Below are positions 1-6,388 of a stretch of 7,820 nucleotides of DNA, in pieces. The number at the start of each line of letters is the position of its first letter. Positions within the stretch are counted from its first letter, which is position 1. The translations under genes and the position numbers were made by a program. Origin of the DNA: DASUSF01 sp036375275 (GTDB lineage Bacteria > Pseudomonadota > Alphaproteobacteria > Geminicoccales > Geminicoccaceae); contig DASUSF010000462.1 in assembly GCA_036375275.1 (NCBI GenBank), positions 1-7,820 on the forward strand. Reading direction: 5' to 3'. Under the pieces are notes generated by a model. That model was not told the DNA's origin. It was given only the letters and a program-made list of their open reading frames with translations, and searched no databases.

Positions 1-822
1 CGGAGCGCCGCCGTCGGGCACGAACGACCCGCCAGTGCCCGCGCCCGCGCGGGCTTGCTGGGCTTCAGGCAGGCCGGATGCGGCGCGGGCGGCACCGGGA
101 CGGATCAGCCGGGCGACGATCTCGCTCGCCAGGTCGTCCCCCGAGAGGTTCGGCCGAGGGACGTTCACCTCCCAGCCCTGATGCTCGGCCCTGGTGCGGA
201 TCTGCTCGACCAGGCCGATCGAGGCGGCGAGCCCGCCATCTCCCTCGATCAGGGCGCTGCGCAGCCGGCCGCGCCGGCGACGCTGGCGCAGCCGCTCGGC
301 GACGATCTCGTGGGACGGCGCGAGCGCCATCAGGAGGTCGGGGCGCGGGACCGCGCCGACCGCCCTGTCCAGCGCCTCGTCCGATCGAGCGCTGCTCCGG
401 ACGGCGAGGGAATACACCGCCTGGAGCGAGCCCTGATCGAGGATCAGGATCTGCCGCCGACGACGGGCGCGGGCGTACAGGCCGGAGAGGTGGATCAGGT
501 ACTGCCAGAGGCGCAGGTCCTGGTCCCGATCGGCCTGCGGCAGGATGTCGAGCAGCGCGCGGGTCTGGCTCAGCCGCTCGCGCGCCGAGGCCATGGCCAC
601 CGCCAGGCTCCACGACTTGCCGAGCAGGCTGCGCAGGCGCGTCCTGAGGCCGGAATCGGGGGTCGAATGCAGCCGCGCCGGGATCCCGGCGTCGCCGAGG
701 CGTTCGGCGAGCACCGTCGCGAGCGTCGTCTTGCCGGCGCCCGGGACCCCGAAGAATTCGATGATCAGGCCCTGGTCGGCCCGGAGCGGCGCCGCCGCCG
801 GTCGGGGCGCGACATGTTTCAC
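1..822 (-). CDS. P-loop kinase-like NTPase, 3' end beyond the window
   Basis: This frame is open over 274 codons from a GTG at 822 to the window edge with no stop, so the C-terminus is missing. A Walker A motif GVPGAGKTT lies at residues 25-33 after a beta strand (LIIEFF). A hydrophobic strand ending in Asp (ILILDQGS, Asp about 129) sits where a Walker B or DRxP element would be, and PDLLMAL at about 161-167 matches the next core strand. This is the order seen in nucleoside/nucleotide-kinase-like P-loop proteins. The substrate cannot be told. The GTG overlaps the TGA of the upstream kinase gene by four bases, and GGGAG (828-832) stands five bases before it, so the two are probably translationally coupled. 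From about residue 243 the sequence turns into an Ala/Gly-rich tail. The GTG start is inferred from this spacing; an in-frame ATG near residue 77 would remove the Walker motif and is unlikely. Confidence 0.8.
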   Translation of the reverse strand, partial: MKHVAPRPAAAPLRADQGLIIEFFGVPGAGKTTLATVLAERLGDAGIPARLHSTPDSGLRTRLRSLLGKSWSLAVAMASARERLSQTRALLDILPQADRDQDLRLWQYLIHLSGLYARARRRRQILILDQGSLQAVYSLAVRSSARSDEALDRAVGAVPRPDLLMALAPSHEIVAERLRQRRRRGRLRSALIEGDGGLAASIGLVEQIRTRAEHQGWEVNVPRPNLSGDDLASEIVARLIRPGAARAASGLPEAQQARAGAGTGGSFVPDGGAP

Positions 823-2357
823 AGCCGCTCCCAGATGGCGCGCTTGACCGCCAGCAGCACCTCCCCGACCGGCGCGGAGGCGTCGATCTCGACATAGTGG
901 CAACGCTCGCCGTAGCGCATCCGGCGCACGGCCTCGCGCCGCCGGCGCAGCTCGTCGACCGTCTCCTCGGGGCGCCTCCCGGCCGCCACCTCGGGCGGCA
1001 CGTCGAGCTTGATGACCAGGTCCGGGGTCATCCGGACGGCGCGCTCGTAGATCCGGTACTCGAAACGGGCGAGGGTCCGCCGCAACGGCGAGGGGCTGGT
1101 GAGCCACGCCCCGAGCAGGGGCGCGTCGTTGTAGCCGAGCACCTCGACCTGGGGGTAGCGGTCGCAGATCACGATCATGCCGCGCCGCCGGGCACGCAGG
1201 CTCCGGCGCAGCTTGGACCGCTTCTCCAGCGCGAGCGCGAGCGCCCAGACGGCGCGGGCCAGGGGCAGCCAGCCGCGCCCGGCCGCATCGCTTGAGGCAG
1301 CGGCGGGAGCGGCAGCGGCCTCCTTCTGACGCCTGCGGAGCCTTCGGAGCGGCCCCCAGTCCGCCACCACCTTCATCGGCCGGCGCAGGAGCGAGGAGGT
1401 TCCGGCGCCGCTGCCGAAGTAGACCGGGTAGACGTCGGCCTTCCAGCCGAGCCAGCGCACGATCTCGGCGGTCACGGTCGACTTCCCGGCGCCGTGCGTG
1501 CCGAGGAAGGCGATCGACAGCCCGCCGGCGTGCGGCGTCCGGCGGAACGGCCGCGGCTGATGCAGCAGGCGCCGGTCGAGGCGGGCGAGGAGGCCGACGG
1601 CCCGGGCCGAGAGCTGGACCGCCGCCGCCTCGGGCGCCGACTGCCGCCGGCACCAGGCGAGGGCGTCGCGCGCGCTCAGCCGGAACGCGAGCAGCGCCTG
1701 CGCCGAGGGCACGCGCGCGAGCAGAGCGGGCACCCGGGCCGCCGCACCGGGGCCGAGCTCGCGCTCCACGATCGCCCGCACCTCCTCCGGGCCGGTCCGG
1801 GCGCGCAGCCACTCGAGTTCCTGGCGGGTCCGGCCGCGGATGGCCGGACGCCCGAGGAGGCCCAGGACCAAGTCGCGGAGCGTGATCTTGAGGGCGGAAC
1901 GGACCAGCAGAAGGAACAGCTCGTAGGCCGGCGAGCTCGTGAACACGCCGCTGTCCGGCGCCACGACCCGGGCTTCCAGCAGCGCGTCCGCGCACTGCAG
2001 CTCGTGCCCCTTGAGGTTGCGCGCCCCGACCACCAGCCGGTAGTGCAGGTGCAGATGGACCAGCGTGCCGGTGGCCGGGTCCAGCCCGAGATGGTCCTCC
2101 ACCCCAGGGTAGCTCGTGAGGAAGGCGGACCTGAAGCGCCGGAAGCCGGCCCCTGCCACGGCGTCGGCGACCCGCCCGGCCTGCCGGCGATCGACCAGCA
2201 CGTCGAGGTCGGCGCGTCCGGCGAGACCATCGTCGAGGAACGCGTTGCTCTTGAAATGGCAGTAGCGGACGCCCGCCTGGTCGAGCCGCTCGAACAGCTC
2301 GCGCACGACCTCGAGGGCGGGCGCGCTTCCCGGACGGACCTCCTCCAGCGTCAACAT
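819..2357 (-). CDS. Fusion of nucleotidyltransferase-like and thymidylate-kinase-like domains
   Basis: The 512-residue protein has two parts. Residues about 15-165 resemble uncharacterised nucleotidyltransferase-fold proteins: HFKSN at 34-38, then GRADLDVLVD at 47-56 with a DxD pair (Asp50, Asp52), and a His-rich strand HLHLHY at 101-106. Residues about 278-512 form a P-loop kinase domain: Walker A GTHGAGKST at 286-294, the DRYP motif at 399-402 typical of thymidylate kinases, PDLVIKLDVPPE at 445-456, and an Arg-rich lid-like helix at about 461-482. An Ala-rich low-complexity stretch (about 346-359) interrupts the kinase domain. The frame is open up to 2453, but the ATG at 2357 was chosen because the conserved sequence begins just after it; the 32 extra residues look unstructured. 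The ribosome site before 2357 is weak. It is cytoplasmic, with no signal or membrane segment. It forms an operon with the second kinase, which starts on its stop codon. Similar proteins occur in polysaccharide gene clusters (family knowledge); substrates are unknown. Confidence 0.85.
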   Translation of the reverse strand: MLTLEEVRPGSAPALEVVRELFERLDQAGVRYCHFKSNAFLDDGLAGRADLDVLVDRRQAGRVADAVAGAGFRRFRSAFLTSYPGVEDHLGLDPATGTLVHLHLHYRLVVGARNLKGHELQCADALLEARVVAPDSGVFTSSPAYELFLLLVRSALKITLRDLVLGLLGRPAIRGRTRQELEWLRARTGPEEVRAIVERELGPGAAARVPALLARVPSAQALLAFRLSARDALAWCRRQSAPEAAAVQLSARAVGLLARLDRRLLHQPRPFRRTPHAGGLSIAFLGTHGAGKSTVTAEIVRWLGWKADVYPVYFGSGAGTSSLLRRPMKVVADWGPLRRLRRRQKEAAAAPAAASSDAAGRGWLPLARAVWALALALEKRSKLRRSLRARRRGMIVICDRYPQVEVLGYNDAPLLGAWLTSPSPLRRTLARFEYRIYERAVRMTPDLVIKLDVPPEVAAGRRPEETVDELRRRREAVRRMRYGERCHYVEIDASAPVGEVLLAVKRAIWERL

Positions 2358-2500
2358 CGTCCGGCGGCTTTCCCGGAGTGGCGGCCCCTGTTGCCGGGCA
2401 CCGCCGCGACGGTCAAAGGCGACCCGTCTGAGATCGCTGCTGCAGATTAGCACGCGCTTCCACGTCGTTGTAGAGGCGCGGGCTCCGGGTCGCAGTCACA

Positions 2501-2525
2501 CGGCGGGCCGGTGTTCGACCCGCCG
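2501..2525 (-). terminator. Stem-loop downstream of the S41 peptidase gene
   Basis: CGGCGGG (2501-2507) and CCCGCCG (2519-2525) form a perfect 7-bp stem around an 11-base loop, about 30 bases past the stop codon of the S41 gene. A smaller 5-bp stem (2531-2535 with 2543-2547) lies between them. Neither is followed by a T-run, so this is only a candidate terminator. The rest of the 198-base gap up to 2555 should hold the promoter of the kinase operon. A TTGACC hexamer (2416-2411 on the minus strand) could be a -35 box, but the matching -10 is poor. Confidence 0.35.
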
Positions 2526-2555
2526 CGGACCGCGCATCCGAAGCGCGCCCGAGGC

Positions 2556-4598
2556 TCATGCCTCCAGCGCGAGGCGGCGCGCCACCACCAGCGTGCCCGA
2601 GGCGTAGCCCCGGAGCAGCAGGTCGGCGGGCGGCGCGAGGTCGATCTCGATCTCGGTGGTGCCGTCGGCCCAGTCGAGCGAGCCCTGCGGCCGATCCCGG
2701 ACGGCGACGTCGAGCCGGTCGATGCCGGCCGTGGTGATGCGGAGCCGGACCACGCCCCCGGCCGCGCCCCCGACGCGCTCCGCCACCAGGCGCCGCCGCG
2801 GCTGACTGGCGAGCAGGGCCGCGGCGTGGTCGAGCAGGTCGACGTTGCCGTTCAGGAGGTCGTTCCGGGTCAGCGGGTGGTCGACGTCCGGGACCACGCC
2901 CAGGTCCTCGAGGGGCGTGCCCGAGAGCGGTCCCACCCGGAGGTTCCGACGCATCGCGACCCGCATCCGCACGCCCCGGGGCAACGCCCGGTAGGGGTTG
3001 GAAGGCGCGCCCTCCATCAGGAGGCTCAGGAGGTCGTGTCCCCAGACGTTGGCGCCGCCCGCACCGGTGTTCCGGTCCACGCCGAGCACCGGGCCGATGC
3101 CGTGGTCCTGGAAGCCGGCGGCGAAGATGTCGGTCGTGCTGTAGCAGCGCGCGTCGGTGATCAGCACCACCGGGCCGCAGTAGCGCTGGCCGATGGCGTT
3201 CGCGGCGTCGTCCGGCGTCAGCGGAAACGCCCGCGACCAGACCGCGCCGGTCTGCACCGACTGCGCGATCGACGGCGCCCAGGGCGAGAGGTCGAGGCCG
3301 GAGGCGGGTCCCCAGCGCTTCGCGATCTCGAGGTTGAGCGGGCTGTTGATGAACTGCAGGCGCTCCGGCTCGATGCGACGCGGGGTCATGAGCTGGAGCA
3401 GCATCTCGCCGGCCAGGATCACCCCGCCGCCGTTGCCGCGGACGTCGAGGATCAGGCCGTCGTCCGGCAGCACCTCGAGCAGACGCGCGACCTCGCCGAC
3501 GAAGCCGTTGAGAAAGTCCTCGAACGGCTCGTCGGGAATGCGCGACGCGAAGGTCCAGATCCGGAGGTAGCCGAAGCGGCCGCTCGGGGTGTCGATGATC
3601 TCCGCGGTCATCTCGGGACGCCGGCTCTCGCTCGCCGGCGCGTCCTCGGCCGCCGGCTCGCCGGCCGCCATCCGCGCCTCGGCGACGACCGCGCCCGGCG
3701 CGTAGAGGATCTTCTTGGCCTGGCCCGCCGCCTCGGCGTCCACATCGATGCCTAGGCCGGATGCCATGTCCAACGCCAGCCGCGAGGCATCGAGCAGTTC
3801 CGCGACCTCGACCGCGTCGAGCACCAGCCAGTCGACCCGAAGCTCATGGGTCTGGCCGTCCCCGGTCTCGTAGGTGACGATCACCCAGTCCTCGTCCGGC
3901 GGCATGGAGGTGATCAGCGGCCGCACCGTGAGCCGCTCGATGCCGCGGGCGCGCCGGGCCTCGGGGTTGCTGCCGGCGAAGCGCTCGGCGTTGAGCTCGA
4001 CCGCACGCTCGACCGGCACCCCGTTCCAGGCGACGATCCGCACCCCCTGAGCGAACGGCGGCCGGTCGAACCCGCCGACCACGTGGGTCACGAGGTAGCG
4101 GCGCTCGCCGTCCTCGACGTAGGTCTCGACCAGGAAGGGCAGGAACGCGGTCATCCGCTGGAACGGGTCGGGAAGGATGTAGTTGGTGTGCAGGTCGCGC
4201 ACCGACGTGAAGATGTCGAGCATCTCCTGGTGGAAGCCCCAGGCCGGCTCCTGCGCGTCCTCGGGCGTCGCCTCGATCCGCTGGCGGAGCAGCTTGAGGC
4301 GCTGCACCGGGCGGACCGCGTGCATCGCCTCCTTCAGCGGGCGATGGACGTAGTTGAGCTCGAGCAGGACCAGCGCCTGGTCGATCAGAGCCAGCCGCTC
4401 CGCGACGCTGAGCGGCGCCTCCAGGGCGCGCACCTCGGCGAGCGGCCGGGCGCCGGCGAGCTGGCTGCGGACGCCGGGATGGGCGCCGCCGAGCACCGCC
4501 GCGGCGGCGCCGTGCAGCGGCACCAGCCCGGGCGGGGCGGCGGGCGTCCCGAGGCTGCGGACGGTGGGGGCGAGCGTGCGTCGACGTGCGGTCGCCAT
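2556..4598 (-). CDS. S41 family peptidase (C-terminal processing/tricorn-like fold)
   Basis: The protein has 680 residues. The S41 hallmarks are clear: ILDVRGNGGG around 383-392, the nucleophile region CYSTTDIFAAG with Ser at about 487, and DRNTGAGG at 508-515. A short PDZ-like segment (GVRIVAWNGVPV, about 185-196) precedes the catalytic core. TSVRDLHTNY puts a His at about 137, matching the His of the DGHT-type motif in S41 proteins that use a Ser-His arrangement. The Lys of CtpA/Tsp (a TFGKG-type motif) is absent, because that position reads TGAGG. No Sec or Tat signal is seen, so a cytoplasmic location or non-classical export is inferred. The C-terminal 80 residues look like a small beta domain. 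The start at 4598 is preferred over the in-frame ATG at 4610 because GGAGGG lies at the right distance before it. The gene is divergent from the cytochrome gene. The natural substrate is unknown, and proteolysis itself is inferred from family membership. Confidence 0.88.
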   Translation of the reverse strand: MATARRRTLAPTVRSLGTPAAPPGLVPLHGAAAAVLGGAHPGVRSQLAGARPLAEVRALEAPLSVAERLALIDQALVLLELNYVHRPLKEAMHAVRPVQRLKLLRQRIEATPEDAQEPAWGFHQEMLDIFTSVRDLHTNYILPDPFQRMTAFLPFLVETYVEDGERRYLVTHVVGGFDRPPFAQGVRIVAWNGVPVERAVELNAERFAGSNPEARRARGIERLTVRPLITSMPPDEDWVIVTYETGDGQTHELRVDWLVLDAVEVAELLDASRLALDMASGLGIDVDAEAAGQAKKILYAPGAVVAEARMAAGEPAAEDAPASESRRPEMTAEIIDTPSGRFGYLRIWTFASRIPDEPFEDFLNGFVGEVARLLEVLPDDGLILDVRGNGGGVILAGEMLLQLMTPRRIEPERLQFINSPLNLEIAKRWGPASGLDLSPWAPSIAQSVQTGAVWSRAFPLTPDDAANAIGQRYCGPVVLITDARCYSTTDIFAAGFQDHGIGPVLGVDRNTGAGGANVWGHDLLSLLMEGAPSNPYRALPRGVRMRVAMRRNLRVGPLSGTPLEDLGVVPDVDHPLTRNDLLNGNVDLLDHAAALLASQPRRRLVAERVGGAAGGVVRLRITTAGIDRLDVAVRDRPQGSLDWADGTTEIEIDLAPPADLLLRGYASGTLVVARRLALEA

Positions 4599-4602
4599 CG
4601 GT

Positions 4603-4608
4603 CCCTCC
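4603..4608 (-). promoter_or_regulatory. Ribosome binding site that sets the S41 start
   Basis: GGAGGG on the minus strand sits four bases before the ATG at 4598 and overlaps the alternative ATG at 4610. The alternative start has no comparable purine stretch ahead of it, so the shorter protein is favoured. Confidence 0.65.
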
Positions 4609-4667
4609 ATGCGACGACATATCCTGAAGGCGATACGGGATTGTCGCTGATCAACCGTGGGCCGTGC

Positions 4668-4681
4668 GTGAGCTGGCTCAC
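4668..4681. promoter_or_regulatory. Perfect inverted repeat in the divergent promoter region
   Basis: GTGAGC-TG-GCTCAC is a perfect 6+6 dyad with a 2-base spacer. It lies 70 bases from the S41 start and 144 bases from the cytochrome start, inside their shared 226-base upstream region. Its size and place fit a regulator-binding site, but no regulator gene is in the window. A looser dyad (ACGTCC at 4705-4710, GGACGT at 4731-4736) lies closer to the cytochrome gene. No convincing -35/-10 pair was found for either gene. Confidence 0.4.
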
Positions 4682-4824
4682 AGGTGCGCCGCTGCGCGCC
4701 GAGGACGTCCCGCCGCGGGCGTCCCCGGGCGGACGTGGCAGGATGACGAGCGCCGAGCCTCGAACGCTGGCATGCTCCGGGCGTTGTTCCGTCGTCCCAC
4801 GCCCCCGAACCGAGGATCCGCCCG

Positions 4825-5352
4825 ATGACCGTGCCGTCGACCCGCCGCTCGCTCCCCCTCCTCGTCCTGAGCGCGACCCTGCTCGGAATGGCTCCGGCGA
4901 GCGCGGAGGACGGGGTCCGGTTCCTCGACCCGCTGACCGACGAGCCGATCGAGTTCGAGTACCGCCCCGATCAGGAGATCACGCCTGCGGTCGAAAAGAT
5001 GCACGCGACGGGCGAGAACGCCTACCTCGGCGAGGAGCAGGCGATCCTGGACGGCGAGGCCACCTACAAGAAGCTCTGCCAGGCCTGCCACATGCCCGAC
5101 GGCTCGGGGCGGATCGGGCCGAGCCTGATCGACGACCAGCACAAGTACGAGCGCACCGGCAGCCAGAAGGGCATGTTCGAGATCGTCTACGTCGGCGGCG
5201 CCGGGGCCATGCAGGCGTTCGGCCGGCGGATCGACCAGGACGAGATCCTGAAGGTGCTGGCCTACGTCGAGACCCTGAAGCAGGCGCGCAAGGCCGGGTC
5301 GGGCGCGGGACGAGCCCGCGCCCGCGCCGTCAGCGGATCGCGACCGGATTGA
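4825..5352 (+). CDS. xoxG: Periplasmic cytochrome c-L, XoxG/MxaG type
   Basis: The 175-residue protein is predicted to be a periplasmic mono-haem cytochrome that takes electrons from a PQQ methanol dehydrogenase. A Sec signal peptide covers residues 1-27 (hydrophobic core LPLLVLSATLLG, cleavage after ASA). The single haem site CQACH is at 85-89, and Met129 in GGAGAMQAFG is the likely sixth iron ligand. The flanking pattern TPAVEKMHATGENAYL, ILDGEATYKKLC, MPDGSGRIGPSL, MFEIVYVGGAGAM and DEILKVLAYV follows cytochrome c-L of methylotrophs closely. The MPDGSGR form after the haem site looks more like XoxG (partner of lanthanide-dependent XoxF) than classical MxaG, but this is from memory. GAGGA (4812-4816) precedes the ATG by eight bases. 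The last 20 or so residues are a low-complexity Gly/Ala/Arg tail encoded by a hairpin and by the 3' end of the opposite gene. No xoxF, xoxJ or mxa gene is adjacent, so the partner is inferred. Confidence 0.85.
   Translation: MTVPSTRRSLPLLVLSATLLGMAPASAEDGVRFLDPLTDEPIEFEYRPDQEITPAVEKMHATGENAYLGEEQAILDGEATYKKLCQACHMPDGSGRIGPSLIDDQHKYERTGSQKGMFEIVYVGGAGAMQAFGRRIDQDEILKVLAYVETLKQARKAGSGAGRARARAVSGSRPD
5300..5324. terminator. Strong GC hairpin between convergent genes
   Basis: CGGGCGCGGG (5300-5309), a 5-base loop ACGAG, and CCCGCGCCCG (5315-5324) form a perfect 10-bp stem. It starts six bases past the cyclase stop codon and lies inside the last codons of the cytochrome gene. The symmetry would work for transcripts from both sides. 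There is no T-run on either strand, so termination is uncertain. Confidence 0.5.
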
Positions 5353-6277
5353 TGATCGCCTGGACCGCGCCCGTGTAGAGCGGCTGGCCGAGGGTGAACA
5401 TGAACTCGTTGACGCCGTCCTCGACCAGCTGCCGGGTGTCGAGCGTCTCGAGGATGTAGATGCCGTTCCTGGCGAGCAGGACCTGGTGGCCCTCCCACAC
5501 CCGGTCACCGGCGAAGGGCACCGCCTCGACGCCCCAGGTGTCCGCGCCGACCGCGACGGGCTTCAGGCTCGCGAGGTACTCCGCGGCCCCGGCGTCGATC
5601 CCGGGCTCGCCCCTGCCGTAGCGCTCGGGGTCCTCGTCCAGCATGCTGAGCCAGCCGGTGTGGAGCACGACCACGTCGCCCTCGCGCACCTCGACCTCCT
5701 GCTGCTCCATCGCCTGGCGGATGTCGTCGGCGGAGATGATCTCGCCCTCGTCCATCCGTTCGACGCCCTTGAAGGCGGCGATGTCGATCAGCACGCCGCG
5801 CGTCACGATCGGCGGGATCTTCTCGATCCCGAGCCTGGTGAGGCCCGTGGTCTGGGCGAAGTCCTCGGCCCGGTTGCCGTTGTAGTACACGTTGTCGATG
5901 CCGAGGTGGCCGAGGCCGTCGATCTGGGTCCCGATCCCGAGCCAGCCGGTGAACATGTCGTCGTTGTAGGTCATCTTGTTGGCGCCGAAGGTCGCCTGAC
6001 CGGCCTGGTTCGGCTGCAGCACGGTGATCGCGAGGCTGCGCGGCGGGAAAGCGGGGGTGTCGCGTCCGACCTCGACCCCGAGCGCATAGGTCTTGCCCTC
6101 CGTGATCAGCTCGGCCGCCTCCAGCACCTTCTCGGGGCTCAGCAGGTTGGCGGCACCGATCTCGTCCCCGGCGCCGTACTCGGACGGATACCAGTCGGCC
6201 TCCTGCGCGCCGGCCGGCGACCCGCCGACCACGGCGGCGACGCCGACGAAGGCCAGGCTGCTCATCCACGTTCTCAT
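5330..6277 (-). CDS. Exported cyclase-family protein (PF04199, kynurenine-formamidase-like)
   Basis: The 315-residue protein opens with a Sec signal peptide (RTWMSSLAFVGVAAVVGG, cleavage after AGA at residue 24), so the mature enzyme should be periplasmic. The fold is recognised by the metal-site block GIGTQIDGLGH (114-124), RGVLIDIAAFKG (160-171), GDVVVLHTGW (200-209), GADTWGVEAVPF (244-255) and GHQVLLARNGIYILE (263-277). In the classical family the first block reads HxGTHxDxPxH. Here the first His is Gly, the second is Gln (residue 117), and only Asp120 and His124 remain, so metal binding and reaction may differ. Members hydrolyse amides, lactones or related cyclic substrates; the substrate here cannot be named. 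The start at 6277 was chosen because GGGAGAGG (6282-6289) stands four bases before it and the signal peptide begins there; the frame is open to 6373. The 3' end overlaps the cytochrome gene by 23 bases. It lies 111 bases after the serine hydrolase gene and is probably co-directional with it. Confidence 0.87.
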   Translation of the reverse strand: MRTWMSSLAFVGVAAVVGGSPAGAQEADWYPSEYGAGDEIGAANLLSPEKVLEAAELITEGKTYALGVEVGRDTPAFPPRSLAITVLQPNQAGQATFGANKMTYNDDMFTGWLGIGTQIDGLGHLGIDNVYYNGNRAEDFAQTTGLTRLGIEKIPPIVTRGVLIDIAAFKGVERMDEGEIISADDIRQAMEQQEVEVREGDVVVLHTGWLSMLDEDPERYGRGEPGIDAGAAEYLASLKPVAVGADTWGVEAVPFAGDRVWEGHQVLLARNGIYILETLDTRQLVEDGVNEFMFTLGQPLYTGAVQAIINPVAIR

Positions 6278-6388
6278 GAAGCCTCTCCCGATCGATCTTG
6301 ATTGTCCGAGGCGGCGACGCCCGCTCGGAGGTCGCAGCCGTCCGATCACACTGCGCGCGCGGGTCGGGCGCAAGCCTGGAGGGCGGCG

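Noticed and set aside
37..54. GC-rich palindrome near the left edge (GCCCGCGCGGGC at 43-54)
   Set aside because: It lies inside the open frame of the first kinase-like gene and encodes its Ala/Gly tail. Without the downstream sequence it cannot be told from compositional bias.
65..895. Long minus-strand frame of 276 codons across the first kinase-like gene
   Set aside because: Its translation is Arg/Pro/Ala-rich and shows no domain. A different minus-strand frame at 1-822 carries the Walker A motif and conserved strands, so this one is a shadow.
2358..2453. N-terminal extension of the kinase fusion by 32 residues
   Set aside because: The extension has no conserved features and a poor ribosome site, and it overlaps the expected promoter zone. 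The ATG at 2357 fits better.
2511..3755. Plus-strand frame of 414 codons opposite the S41 gene
   Set aside because: It is Arg/Asp/Gly/His-rich without motifs and mirrors the codons of the well-supported S41 gene, as expected at this GC content.
3846..5378. Plus-strand frame of 510 codons spanning the S41 5' end, the promoter region and the cytochrome gene
   Set aside because: It crosses three unrelated segments, has low-complexity composition and no domain, and overlaps the cytochrome in another frame.
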